A stretch of 45,029 nucleotides of DNA from JAABTH01 sp964492615. Lineage in GTDB: Bacteria; Bacillota; Dethiobacteria; DTU022. The stretch's first letter is position 1. The number at the start of each line of letters is the position of its first letter. Positions 27,098-35,491 of this stretch are shown here, piece after piece. The notes beneath the pieces are model-generated. The model saw only the letters and a program-made list of their open reading frames with translations. It did no database searches and had not been told where the DNA came from. Position numbers and translations under genes: made by a program. Where the stretch lies: assembly GCA_964492615.1 (NCBI GenBank), contig CAZBKZ010000019.1, forward strand, positions 1 to 45,029, in the 5' to 3' direction.

Positions 27098-28798
27098 TTG
27101 TTAAAAGTCTTAAGGATTAATGCAAAAACCAGAAAAATCGATGTTGAGCAATATAAGGATGAGTACCGGTTACTGGGAGGAAGAAGCTTGATTTCTCAGG
27201 TTATGTCTGACGAAGTTAATCCGACCTGTGATCCGCTGGGAGCAGAGAATAAACTTATTTTCTGTACATCCTTATTTGCCGGGACACCTTTATCCGCTGC
27301 CCACAGGTTATCTGTAGGCGGTAAGAGTCCTTTGACCGGAGGTATTAAAGAAGCTAATTCAGGCGGAACCACTGCAACAGCCATGGCTCGCCATGGGATT
27401 AAGATGATCATAGTTGAAGATCTTCCGGAATCAGAGGAGTGGTCTCTGCTCAAGATCAGCGCAGATGGAACCCCCGAACTGTTGCCGGCTGATGAGTATG
27501 TTGGCCTGAACACCTATGATATGGTTGATAAAATGAAAGAGCGTTTCGGGGATTCAGTTGCAGTTACCGCCATCGGAAAAGCCGGTGAACGAGGATACCG
27601 CAATTCAAGCTTGCAGTCGATTGATCATGCAACCGGTAAGCCTTCCCGGGCAGCGGCACGTGGCGGCATGGGAGCTGTAATGGGCGCCAAGAAGATTAAA
27701 GCTGTCGTGATTGAAAAAAGTAATGAAAGATACGCTTTCCCCTATGCTGACAAGGAAAAGTTTAGTGCAGCAAGTAAAAAGTTTGCAGAAATTCTTCGTA
27801 ATAACGAGGGAATGAAGTGGCTGCATGAAGTGGGAACACCGGCAATCACCGAAATAACCAGTGGTATGTCGGTTATTCCTTACCGCAATTTCAGTGGGGA
27901 AACTAATAAAAAAGCATCTGCAATTGGACCGGGCGCTTATATGGAAAAAATCCACTCCCGCGGCGGGAAAACCGGTGAAACCTGCCAGGTTGGTTGTGTT
28001 ATTCAGTGCTCTGGTTGCTACAATGATGCCAACGGGGAATATCTTACCTCAGGGTTCGAATATGAGACGGTAGCTCTCTGTGGTTCGAACCTTGATATTG
28101 ACGATCTCGATGTTATTGCCCGCATGGACAGACTATGTGATGATATAGGGCTTGATACTATGGAAACCGGCGGCACGCTTGGTGTATGCATGGAAGCCGG
28201 GAAAATTGCCTGGGGTGATGGCGAGGCAGCAATTACGTTGTTGGAGGAAATGGACGAAGGAACTGAATTTGGACGTTTGCTTGGCCAGGGAACATACGAA
28301 GCAGGCAAAGCTCTCGGAGTAAAGAGGATTCCTACTGTTAAGCGGCAATCGCTCTCTGCGTACGACCCTCGCAACCTGAAGGGAACCGGTGTTACATACG
28401 CCACATCAGCTATGGGCGCCGATCATACATCAGGATTAACCCTGGAAGCACCGATCGATCCCCTGGCAGTCGAAGGCCAGGCAGATACTTCTAAATTCCT
28501 GCAACCTATGATGGCTATAGCTGACAGCATGATGTGCATCTTTAACTGGTTTTCTGCAGGTTCACCAGAAACCATTCCGGGGCTGATGGAAGGTGCTTAC
28601 GGTGGAGAATGGGATTTTGATAAAGTTCTCGGCCTTGGCAGGGAAGCGATATTAAGGGAAAGAGCTTTTAATGAAGCAGCCGGATTTACATCTAAAGATG
28701 ATCGTTTGCCGGAATTTTTCCTTAATGAAAAATCACCAGCTTCAGGTCAAGTTTTTGATGTTAAAGATGAAGAACTCGACAACGTTTTCAAATATTAG
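27098..28798 (+). CDS. Aldehyde:ferredoxin oxidoreductase family protein (AOR2)
   Basis: This 566-residue AOR-family protein is shorter than AOR1 (660) and than typical AOR (about 605). Pterin motifs are present: HRLSVGGKSPLTGGIKEANS, RAAARGGMGAVMGAKKIKAV and YDPRNLKGTGVTYATSAMGA. The Fe-S cysteines read C296-x3-C300-x3-C304-x2-C307, with a possible fourth ligand C480 (DSMMCIF). The usual first spacing is C-x2-C, so this variant differs. Start TTG at 27098 with GGAGGT nine bases upstream. A strong terminator follows. In this sigma-54 operon it follows CoA-ester chemistry genes, so an aldehyde or acid derived from an enoyl/hydroxyacyl-CoA is a plausible substrate, but this is inference. Confidence 0.9.
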   Translation: MLKVLRINAKTRKIDVEQYKDEYRLLGGRSLISQVMSDEVNPTCDPLGAENKLIFCTSLFAGTPLSAAHRLSVGGKSPLTGGIKEANSGGTTATAMARHGIKMIIVEDLPESEEWSLLKISADGTPELLPADEYVGLNTYDMVDKMKERFGDSVAVTAIGKAGERGYRNSSLQSIDHATGKPSRAAARGGMGAVMGAKKIKAVVIEKSNERYAFPYADKEKFSAASKKFAEILRNNEGMKWLHEVGTPAITEITSGMSVIPYRNFSGETNKKASAIGPGAYMEKIHSRGGKTGETCQVGCVIQCSGCYNDANGEYLTSGFEYETVALCGSNLDIDDLDVIARMDRLCDDIGLDTMETGGTLGVCMEAGKIAWGDGEAAITLLEEMDEGTEFGRLLGQGTYEAGKALGVKRIPTVKRQSLSAYDPRNLKGTGVTYATSAMGADHTSGLTLEAPIDPLAVEGQADTSKFLQPMMAIADSMMCIFNWFSAGSPETIPGLMEGAYGGEWDFDKVLGLGREAILRERAFNEAAGFTSKDDRLPEFFLNEKSPASGQVFDVKDEELDNVFKY

Positions 28799-28811
28799 TT
28801 AAGCTGACGTG

Positions 28812-28843
28812 ATGGGCACTCCTTACGAGTGCCCATTTTTTTT
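28812..28843 (+). terminator. Rho-independent terminator of the AOR2 operon
   Basis: ATGGGCACTC (28812-28821) and GAGTGCCCAT (28827-28836) form a perfect 10-pair stem with a five-base loop and a run of eight T. The following MoaD-like gene therefore relies on partial read-through or a promoter of its own. Confidence 0.92.
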
Positions 28844-28934
28844 ACCTTTTTTAGCTTAATCAGGCAAGCTATTTACAGTTTACCCTGCATCCCTGATAAT
28901 AGATAAAGATAATACATTTTATTGGAGGCAGGAC

Positions 28935-29153
28935 ATGATAAAAGTAAATTACCAGGATAGACCCTGGCATGAAGGACTGACTGTTGAAAAACTTCTCCAA
29001 CAAGTCAGATCAGAAAACTATGAAAAAAGCATTATTCAGGGTAGGGTAAATGTGATTCATAACAGTCAGTTTATTGATCCTGAAAAATATAACGAAACGA
29101 TTATTAATGATGGTGATGAGGTAAGAATATACCCGGCTATTGCGGGTGGCTGA
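28935..29153 (+). CDS. MoaD/ThiS-family sulfur carrier linked to AOR2
   Basis: This 72-residue beta-grasp protein ends in the functional Gly-Gly (YPAIAGG). IKVNYQDRPWHEGLTVEKLLQQ and INDGDEVRIYPAI fit the ThiS/MoaD pattern. By analogy with the MoaD-like protein next to AOR1, it probably donates sulfur to the pterin cofactor of AOR2. GGAGG precedes the ATG. A terminator lies just upstream, so its expression may differ from AOR2. It could alternatively be ThiS-like, but no thiamine genes are near. Confidence 0.85.
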   Translation: MIKVNYQDRPWHEGLTVEKLLQQVRSENYEKSIIQGRVNVIHNSQFIDPEKYNETIINDGDEVRIYPAIAGG

Positions 29154-29235
29154 TAATTATTCCCTTTGCTTTAATGAACCCTTTTTTCGGTTATTAACAG
29201 ACAATCAAATGAATAAACAATTGAAGGAGCATGGA

Positions 29236-30000
29236 ATGAGCGGCCCTAATTGTAATAGCGAAATGCCTGGTAATTATGGTAACTGTTCAGAATGCGGTAC
29301 TGGATTACAATGCGGACGTGAAAACGGTGATTTATTGAAAACAGTCGAAAACTATGATCCAGCGATCAGAGTGAGCCCCGGCTTGATACAGGGAGCAGAT
29401 AAAATAATCAGGTGGGTCTATGAACTAAATATGTGGAAAAACCCTGTTATTCTCTTTACTGTCTGGAAGGTGCTGCTGCTGGCATCACTCGTTCCGGCAC
29501 TGTTAATGCTTACTTTAACCCTTTTTGATGGGGATGGGTTAATAGCTGCGTTTACTATATTTATTTATATCTTTAGTTTAAGCGTTGGAGCAATAACAGC
29601 TTTGCTTGTAATTGCTTACCCGCTTGTTGCATTTTTAAACGGTGGAAAGTATTGTGTTATTTTCGAAATGGACGAGTTGGGAATCAGGCATATCCAGATG
29701 AAGAAACAGTATAAGAAAGCCAGGATAATCGCTGCAATTACAACTGTGGCGGGTATTATGTCTGGCAGTGCTCAGGCTGCCGGTGCCGGTATGCTTGCCG
29801 GATCGAGAAGAGAGCTGCAAAGTGAGTTTGCTAAAGTGAAAAGACTAATTATTGATGAAACAAGAAATACAATTATTCTTGAAGGCAGGTATTTCCAAAA
29901 TCAGGTATATGTTGAAAAGGCAGATTTTGCATATGTTTGTGATTATATAGCCAGCCGCTGCAGAAACGCCGTTATAAGATCAAGGAAAGCTAAGGAGTAA
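29236..30000 (+). CDS. Membrane protein with an N-terminal zinc-ribbon-like motif
   Basis: This 254-residue protein starts with a zinc-ribbon-like segment (GPNCNSEMPGNYGNCSECGTGL) in which the first cysteine of the usual CPNC is replaced by G. Two hydrophobic segments follow near residues 80-140 (KVLLLASLVPALLMLTLTLF and FSLSVGAITALLVIAYPLVAFL) and a less hydrophobic one near 185 (ARIIAAITTVAGIM). The C-terminal half is soluble and would face the cytoplasm or cell surface. The function is unknown. I chose the ATG at 29236 because AAGGAG lies seven bases before it; the open frame begins at 29140. It converges on the hydrolase gene. Confidence 0.65.
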   Translation: MSGPNCNSEMPGNYGNCSECGTGLQCGRENGDLLKTVENYDPAIRVSPGLIQGADKIIRWVYELNMWKNPVILFTVWKVLLLASLVPALLMLTLTLFDGDGLIAAFTIFIYIFSLSVGAITALLVIAYPLVAFLNGGKYCVIFEMDELGIRHIQMKKQYKKARIIAAITTVAGIMSGSAQAAGAGMLAGSRRELQSEFAKVKRLIIDETRNTIILEGRYFQNQVYVEKADFAYVCDYIASRCRNAVIRSRKAKE

Positions 30001-30009
30001 TTTAACTAA

Positions 30010-30801
30010 TCAAGTCGGGATTATATTAAGCCATTTAAAAAAAACTTCCCAAACTTCATTGGTGTGTTTAGAGAAACGGTGGTTTGCTCCTTTTATAAAG
30101 ACAAGTTCTCGTGGATCCGAAGCTGATTGGTATAATAGCCTGGCATCTTCACAGGGTACTGATTCGTCTTCCGAACCATGGATAATTAAAAAATGACGTG
30201 GCGATATAGCAGATGCATCCCTGAGCAGGTCATGTCGGGCCAGGTCGGAAAAGAACCCCCTGTTAATAGTTAAGCTCTCATCCTCCCCATGAATAATAAC
30301 GGGTTCACTTTCCGGTCCCTCCAGACTGCCCATTGCTGCTTTTGTAAAAAGTTGTTCCGGTCTGGCAACCGCGGCCCAGGTACATAAAGCAGTGATAGAT
30401 TTATCTCTTGCCGCATATCCAATAACTGTGCTCCCGCCAAAACTTCTACCATTTAAAATAATTTTTTCGTAACCGGCTTTTCTGCACCATTTAACAACTG
30501 CCCCAAGGTCCTCAATCTGGCTGCTCAAAGAAAGTTCTTTCCAGTTACCGTCACTTTTACCACATCCGGCGAAGTCAAAAAGTAATGTACCAAAGCCTAT
30601 TTTTGCCAAATTGTCTCCCATCAAAATAGCGTTTCCACCGCCTTCTTTCGATCCCGTAAAACCATGGCATACTATCACAATAACCTTGTTTTTAATCCCT
30701 GTGCTATTTTGCCGTCCTGGTTGCACGGATGGTTTCAACAGGGCATCAAGCTGCTGATTTCTGCTATTCACTATTTTTAACTTTTTCCAGTCGGTTAACA
30801 T
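30010..30801 (-). CDS. Alpha/beta-hydrolase (serine hydrolase)
   Basis: This 263-residue alpha/beta-hydrolase has the oxyanion motif VIVCHGFTGSKEGGG (HGF), the nucleophile elbow NGRSFGGS (G-x-S-x-G variant), an acid Asp in IIHGSEDESVP and the catalytic His in KGANHRFSK. The family includes esterases and acyl-peptide hydrolases; the substrate is not known. It has no signal peptide, so it is cytoplasmic. AGGAGTGG precedes the ATG. It ends 9 bases from the converging membrane-protein gene and diverges from the GntR gene 248 bases away. Confidence 0.88.
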   Translation of the reverse strand: MLTDWKKLKIVNSRNQQLDALLKPSVQPGRQNSTGIKNKVIVIVCHGFTGSKEGGGNAILMGDNLAKIGFGTLLFDFAGCGKSDGNWKELSLSSQIEDLGAVVKWCRKAGYEKIILNGRSFGGSTVIGYAARDKSITALCTWAAVARPEQLFTKAAMGSLEGPESEPVIIHGEDESLTINRGFFSDLARHDLLRDASAISPRHFLIIHGSEDESVPCEDARLLYQSASDPRELVFIKGANHRFSKHTNEVWEVFFKWLNIIPT

Positions 30802-30973
30802 TTATACCACTCCTGTTCCTCTTTAAACACAACTTGTTCATTAAACAAAAATTATTTTAAAACTAATTCTACATTCATATAATTAATTCCCGCCTTTTTT
30901 CTGTTAAGCTAAAATTTTACGAGACCGCTTGTTTAATGCAGACACTATTGATATTACGAATTTATAAAAATAC

Positions 30974-31002
30974 TTTACAACTCTCCATTAAAAAGGTATA
31001 CT
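30974..31002 (+). promoter_or_regulatory. Sigma-A-type promoter of the GntR/ABC operon
   Basis: TTTACA (30974-30979) and TATACT (30997-31002) are separated by exactly 17 bases, a close match to the sigma-A consensus. It lies 48 bases before the GntR start codon, and a perfect palindrome (31016-31025) lies just downstream of it. Confidence 0.75.
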
Positions 31003-31015
31003 AAAAATGTCTAAA

Positions 31016-31025
31016 GTATTAATAC
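31016..31025. promoter_or_regulatory. Perfect palindrome GTATTAATAC, candidate GntR operator
   Basis: This 10-base palindrome sits between the -10 box and the start of the GntR-family gene. YtrA-type regulators commonly repress their own operon through palindromes in this position. The site is short, so chance cannot be excluded. Confidence 0.4.
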
Positions 31026-31049
31026 AATATACATTAGCGGAGGTTTATC

Positions 31050-31436
31050 TTGCATATATTTATTGACAGCCGCAGTGGAGTGCCGATTTACAGGCAGCTT
31101 ATTCAGCAGATTGAAAATGGTATTTTGGGAGGACTTCTCAAACCTGGTCAACAGCTGCCTACGGTTCGCGAAATTGCCCTTGAGCTAACGATCAACCCGA
31201 ATACCGTAGCGCGCGCGTACCGGGAGCTGGAGCAGCTTGGGCTGCTCGCCAGTTACCAGGGGCGGGGCACTTTCGTGTCATCATCTATAGCTGCAACTGA
31301 TAGTAAGGAAAAAGAGTTAATTATTAAAAAAGGTTTAAACCAGCTGGTTAAGCAGGCAAAGCAGTTGAATATTCATCAGGACAGATTAAGCGAGCTTTTT
31401 GGGGAAGTACTAAATGAACGGGGTGGGGAGGAATAG
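31050..31436 (+). CDS. GntR-family (YtrA subfamily) transcriptional regulator
   Basis: This 128-residue protein is the short YtrA type: a GntR winged helix (YRQLIQQIENGILGGLLKPG, TVREIALELTINPNTVARAYRELEQ) and a small C-terminal helical tail with no effector domain. Such regulators control the ABC transporter operon in which they lie, responding to cell-wall or membrane stress. The start is a TTG with GGAGG seven bases before it. The ABC ATPase starts two bases after its stop, so all four genes to 33457 are one operon. Confidence 0.92.
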   Translation: MHIFIDSRSGVPIYRQLIQQIENGILGGLLKPGQQLPTVREIALELTINPNTVARAYRELEQLGLLASYQGRGTFVSSSIAATDSKEKELIIKKGLNQLVKQAKQLNIHQDRLSELFGEVLNERGGEE

Positions 31437-31438
31437 CT

Positions 31439-32323
31439 GTGCAGAAATTATGTCTGAACCTTAAAAAAGTAGAAAAACGGTTTGGGGAAAAAAATGTATT
31501 GAACGGGGTAACTATGGATCTCTTCGCCGGAGAAATTATGGGTTTGATCGGTCCAAACGGCGCCGGCAAAACAACATTAATCAAACTGATTATGGGTTTG
31601 CTGAACCTTTCCGGCGGTTCAATTTATCTATTTTCCCGGGAACGCGGTCAATTGACTTCAACCGATTGGAGTAAAATAGGTTATGTATCAGACGAACCGA
31701 ATCTCTACGATTTTATGACTGTTGATCAGATAATTTCGTTCAACAGTGTTTTTTTCCCGCAATGGAACAGTGAAAAGTGCTGTGAACTGAAAAAAAGATT
31801 CCAGCTTCCTCAACATGAACCGGTTAAAAATTTATCCAGGGGAATGAAAGCCCAGCTGGCATTAATCTTAGCTTTGTGCCAGGAACCTCAACTGCTAATA
31901 CTGGATGAACCTTTTGATGGTCTCGACCCACTGCGACGTATTGAATTTCTTAATATTATTCTCGATGAGTTTACCAGCAGTGAGGATCGGACAGTTTTTA
32001 TTTCATCACATTATCTCGAAGAGCTTGAAAGAATCTGTGACCGTGTTGCTTTTATTCATGAAGGCGAATTAAAGCGGGTAGTGAAAATGGAACAGCTCAG
32101 AGTAGAGGAAAAAACCATTCGGGTTGTATTTCAGAAACAACCACCGCAGTCACTCCTGTCTATGCCAGGGATAAAAGATATTAAAAAAGAGGGACAGACA
32201 GGTTACCTGCTGACTGTTGAAAATAATTTTAATGAAATATATCAGGCCTGCGGCGCTTTTCCCCATTATGTGCTTGAGATATACCACCGTAGTATTGAAG
32301 ATATGTTTCATGATTACAGTTAA
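31439..32323 (+). CDS. ABC transporter ATP-binding protein
   Basis: The 294-residue ATPase has Walker A GPNGAGKTT near residue 38, the signature LSRGMKAQLALILALCQ (about 137) and Walker B LLILDEPFDGLDP. The usual C-terminal extension of YtrB/CcmA-type ATPases is present. Start GTG with GGGGAGG in front. It pairs with the permease directly downstream, which starts 14 bases later. The substrate is unknown; membrane lipids, peptides or an antibiotic are possible. Confidence 0.93.
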   Translation: MQKLCLNLKKVEKRFGEKNVLNGVTMDLFAGEIMGLIGPNGAGKTTLIKLIMGLLNLSGGSIYLFSRERGQLTSTDWSKIGYVSDEPNLYDFMTVDQIISFNSVFFPQWNSEKCCELKKRFQLPQHEPVKNLSRGMKAQLALILALCQEPQLLILDEPFDGLDPLRRIEFLNIILDEFTSSEDRTVFISSHYLEELERICDRVAFIHEGELKRVVKMEQLRVEEKTIRVVFQKQPPQSLLSMPGIKDIKKEGQTGYLLTVENNFNEIYQACGAFPHYVLEIYHRSIEDMFHDYS

Positions 32324-32337
32324 GAGAGGCGATTGCA

Positions 32338-33117
32338 ATGGTGATTAGAAACCTGATTAATAAAGAGTTGTTCCAGCTGCGTTGGATTCTGATTGTTGGC
32401 TTACTGTTCAATGTTGGCACCGCAGTTCTTTTAGTTACTACTTTTAATTACCTGGCCGGTATGGTTACAGAAATACCGGGGGAAATGATTGAGATGCTGG
32501 CCCAGTATGAAGTAACGCGGGAGCTACTTTATATTTTTGAAGATTATACTATATATGTATGGTCGCAATGGCATGCAAAAAATCTTTTTCAGATAGGTGC
32601 ACTAGTTGTAATTATCATTACTTCCACCCAGTTTGCAGGTGAAGTTGGCAGGGGAACAATAAGTTTCTACCTCACTCGCCCGGTAAGCCGTATACAGGGA
32701 TTATCGGCCAAGGTAGCTTCCGGTGTCCTGCTGCTTGGTATAACAGTTGTCTCCGGGATAGTTGTAACATGGCTTATATCGCTTGTTGTTGGAATAAACG
32801 CAAATTGGGCTCTTATATTTTCAGCCACATTACTCAGTTTTTCCTGGATAATTGCTTATTACCTGATCGGCTGCGTTGTTTCTATTTTAAACCGGGAACC
32901 GATTACTGCCGGTGTAATTACTGGTCTGGTCGGCATTATATTGTCGCTTCCGGGTTTTTTCCCTGCTACACGCTTCCTTTCACTTTTTTATCAGATGCGG
33001 GCGACTGATTATGTTATCCTGGGAGGTTCATTTTGGCCAAACCTTGGGATAAGCCTTGTTCTAAATGCGCTGATTTTTATTATTGCCTGCAGAATATTCA
33101 AGGCAAAAGATTTCTAA
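32338..33117 (+). CDS. ABC-2-type transporter permease
   Basis: This 259-residue protein has six hydrophobic segments, beginning with LRWILIVGLLFNVGTAVLLV. The motif GTISFYLTRPVSRIQGLSAK between the second and third spans is typical of ABC-2 permeases such as NatB and YtrC. It is encoded immediately downstream of the ATPase and is likely its membrane partner. Confidence 0.9.
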   Translation: MVIRNLINKELFQLRWILIVGLLFNVGTAVLLVTTFNYLAGMVTEIPGEMIEMLAQYEVTRELLYIFEDYTIYVWSQWHAKNLFQIGALVVIIITSTQFAGEVGRGTISFYLTRPVSRIQGLSAKVASGVLLLGITVVSGIVVTWLISLVVGINANWALIFSATLLSFSWIIAYYLIGCVVSILNREPITAGVITGLVGIILSLPGFFPATRFLSLFYQMRATDYVILGGSFWPNLGISLVLNALIFIIACRIFKAKDF

Positions 33118-33154
33118 GTTTTGGGCAGGTATAAAACAGAATGGAGGAAATAAA

Positions 33155-33457
33155 ATGTTAATGACAACAACTGATTTGAAAGTCGAGTATGAAGTGCTTG
33201 GGATTGTCCGTGGCAATCGGGTTAAGGCTGCTCATATAGGCAGGGACATCCTTGCTGCTTTAAAGAATCTGGTTGGCGGAGAAGTTAAAGAATATGCAGA
33301 CCTGCTGACTAATGTCCGTGATGCTGCCGTGGACGATATGGTTAATGAAGCAAAAAATTTGAACGCCAATGCAATTATCGGGATCCGCTTTGCCTCATCG
33401 CAGATAGCATCGGGCATGGCCGAAATCCTTGTTTATGGTACTGCAGTAAGAATTTGA
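33155..33457 (+). CDS. YbjQ-family (UPF0145) heavy-metal-binding-like protein
   Basis: This 100-residue protein has the YbjQ pattern: LGIVRGNRVKAAHIGRDILA, LVGGEVKEYADLLTNVRDAA and NANAIIGIRFASSQI. The fold is a small beta/alpha domain that forms pentamers in other members. The role is not established. GGAGGA lies nine bases before the ATG at 33155. It is the last gene of the GntR/ABC operon and is followed by a long region without genes. Confidence 0.88.
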   Translation: MLMTTTDLKVEYEVLGIVRGNRVKAAHIGRDILAALKNLVGGEVKEYADLLTNVRDAAVDDMVNEAKNLNANAIIGIRFASSQIASGMAEILVYGTAVRI

Positions 33458-33815
33458 GTCTGAAAAGAGCTTGTCAAGTGAGGTCTTGTAAACTGCCTTC
33501 AATAAGTTAATTAAATATTTGGTTAAATGCTTAAATTAAATTCTTCAGTGAGAAGGGTGTTGCGATAACACTGAAAAATTAACGGATTAAAGTAGGAGAA
33601 AATATTCAGTGAGTAGATGGTCACGTTAAAAAGGTTGCGTTATAAGGTCTTTTTGTTGCCAAATAATGGAAGGGTAAACAGGACTGAACCGCTGGTGTTT
33701 CAAGCTGACTTCAAAGTATCTGGAACTTAGTATGGGGGAACTTCCTTTTATTTATATCGTGAATTGAGTTATAGTTATAACAATCTGCCCCTTATGTAAA
33801 ACCATTATGCTTGTA

Positions 33816-33844
33816 TTGACATAATAAGTTTTTTATGCTTTAAT
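33816..33844 (+). promoter_or_regulatory. Sigma-A-type promoter with no obvious gene
   Basis: TTGACA (33816-33821) is followed by 17 bases and TTTAAT (33839-33844): a perfect -35 box and a 5-of-6 -10 box. No coding frame begins within the next 200 bases, and a terminator lies at 34040-34067, so the transcript could be a small RNA. Confidence 0.55.
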
Positions 33845-33850
33845 CGGTTA

Positions 33851-34068
33851 GGGTTTACTTATTGATATTGTTTTAGCATAAGTTAAAAAATGCTTGGGTA
33901 TGTCAGTGTTAAAATATTTATTTTTATACAGTGATGATTATTTATTTAAAAATAGTATAAAAAAGGTAATGCCATTTGATTGAAATACTGCAAACTCTAG
34001 CTTTTATCAGCTTGACTGTATAAGGTTATCCACCTCTATGGCGGAGCATTAGCTCCGCCTCCTTTTTA
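33851..34068 (+). ncRNA. Candidate small RNA of about 215 nt (promoter to terminator)
   Basis: The interval starts after a strong promoter and ends at a GC-rich hairpin with a T-run, without an open frame. It is AT-rich and I do not recognise the RNA family. It may instead be the leader region of the insertion sequence. Transcript ends are estimated. Confidence 0.3.
34040..34067 (+). terminator. Hairpin with T-run upstream of the transposase
   Basis: GGCGGAGC (34040-34047) and GCTCCGCC (34052-34059) pair around an ATTA loop and are followed by TCCTTTTT. Such a stem at the start of an insertion sequence often blocks read-in transcription into the transposase gene. Confidence 0.8.
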
Positions 34069-34130
34069 TACAGAACTATTATTTTCTTGCCTTTTCAGTA
34101 TTATTCAAGATTTAAGATTCATGGTATATA

Positions 34131-35258
34131 ATGTTAGCCGGAGTTATTTACCAGCATCCCACCATAGAGAGTTTACTAAGAGAGCTTAGGCGAAACAGCC
34201 AGTTAAGAAGGATGTGTGGATTTGAAAATGACAGGATTCCCACACCGTCTGCTTGCAGCCGTTTTTTGGTCAACCTTTTTAAGCATGGATCTTTAATCAA
34301 TGAAATTTTTAAAGACCTGGTCCGCCAGTGCTACGAACTTTTACCCGGTTTTGGCCAAAGCCTGGCTTTAGACGGTAAAGCGATAGATTCCAGTGCTAAG
34401 AGGGAAAACGGCAACAAGAAGATTGATGGCAGAAGAGATTTAGATGCTGATTATGGAGCCAAAACCTACCGGGGCACTCGTGCAGACGGCAGTCTTTGGG
34501 AAACAACAAGCTACTGGTTTGGCTACAAGCTTCATCTGCTAGTTGATGCCGACTATGAACTACCGGTAGCCTTTAAGCTAACCCCGGCCTCATATTCGGA
34601 AGTGAAGCAGGCGCACTATTTAATTGATGAACTAAAAGCAGATCGTCCACACATTCTAAAAGAAAGCAAATATTTTATGGCCGACCGCGGATATGATGAT
34701 TCCAAGCTGATTACCCGGCTGTGGGATGATCATCAAATCAAGCCGGTAATTGCCATTGTCAATCATTGGCGTGACGGAGAAGCGACCAAAGCGCTAAAAA
34801 GCAATGAAAAACTGGTTTATGATTACAAAGGGACGGTTTACTGCTGCTGTTCCCGGCAGGTTAAATTAAAGGAAATGGCCTACGGTGGTTTTGAAAAGCA
34901 AAGAGGAACTTTAAAATATCGCTGTCCGGCTAAACATTATGGTTTTAAATGTCAGGGAGAAGAAAAATGCCCGGTTAAGCAAAGCATCCGTATTCCGCTT
35001 AACGAAGACAGGCGGGTGTTTACTCCGCTTTCACGTTCAAGTTACAGGTGGAAAGATCTTTACAAAAAGGGCACAGCAGTAGAAAGAGTTAACAGCCGCC
35101 TTGATGTTTCTTTTGGTTTTGAAAAGCACTATATCAGAGGCCTTAAAAAGATGGATAATCGTTGCGCAATAGCACTCTGTATTATGTTAGCCATGGCCAT
35201 AGGCAGGGTAAAGGAAAAGCGGCCTGATTTAATGCGCAGTCTGGTTCAGACTGCCTGA
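34131..35258 (+). CDS. DDE transposase of an insertion sequence, N-terminus short
   Basis: This 375-residue transposase carries the DDE triad: D in LALDGKAIDSS, D in FMADRGYDDSKL and E in TAVERVNSRLDVSFGFEKHY. The N-terminal segment SLLRELRRNSQLRRMCGFE belongs to the DUF772-type N-domain but begins abruptly, so roughly 50-80 residues seem to be missing. A stop lies six codons upstream of the ATG and there is no ribosome site, so it may be inactive. CCCSRQVKL and CPAKH...CQGEEKCP give a cysteine-rich insertion between the D and E positions. I cannot assign it to an IS family with certainty (IS5/IS1182-like). Confidence 0.8.
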   Translation: MLAGVIYQHPTIESLLRELRRNSQLRRMCGFENDRIPTPSACSRFLVNLFKHGSLINEIFKDLVRQCYELLPGFGQSLALDGKAIDSSAKRENGNKKIDGRRDLDADYGAKTYRGTRADGSLWETTSYWFGYKLHLLVDADYELPVAFKLTPASYSEVKQAHYLIDELKADRPHILKESKYFMADRGYDDSKLITRLWDDHQIKPVIAIVNHWRDGEATKALKSNEKLVYDYKGTVYCCCSRQVKLKEMAYGGFEKQRGTLKYRCPAKHYGFKCQGEEKCPVKQSIRIPLNEDRRVFTPLSRSSYRWKDLYKKGTAVERVNSRLDVSFGFEKHYIRGLKKMDNRCAIALCIMLAMAIGRVKEKRPDLMRSLVQTA

Positions 35259-35462
35259 AAAACTTTATTATATACTAATGCTGATCTACCCTGACAGTGG
35301 TGTGTTCAAAACAGGTAGCGGGAAAGGTTTAAGCTGGCGAAAGGGATTAAAAAGGGTTCGTTATTCCTGACAGTTGGCGGAAATATCCGGCAGAGGGGTG
35401 ACAAATGTCTTTTTTAAAGCAAAAAATTTCTACATCGCAAATGGCTCCTGGAACAGTATTTC

Positions 35463-35491
35463 TTGACATTGAATGGTGAATAATATAAAAT
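35463..35491 (+). promoter_or_regulatory. Sigma-A-type promoter of the riboswitch/Mop transcript
   Basis: TTGACA (35463-35468), a 17-base spacer and TAAAAT (35486-35491): a perfect -35 box and a 5-of-6 -10 box. The transcript would begin near 35498, about 60 bases before the riboswitch. Confidence 0.65.

Larger units (their letters stand above)
33458..34130. other. Gene-poor AT-rich region before the transposase
   Basis: No open frame here looks like a gene. The stretch holds a promoter (33816-33844) and a hairpin with a T-run (34040-34067), described separately. I could not identify a terminal inverted repeat of the insertion sequence with confidence. Confidence 0.6.

Noticed and set aside
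33851..34068. 6S RNA (ssrS)
   Set aside because: Length is similar but I see no long near-complete hairpin with a central bubble; the fold looks AT-rich and weak.
33990..35420. Terminal inverted repeats of the transposase element
   Set aside because: Only short chance-level similarities between left and right flanks were found, so no boundaries are claimed.
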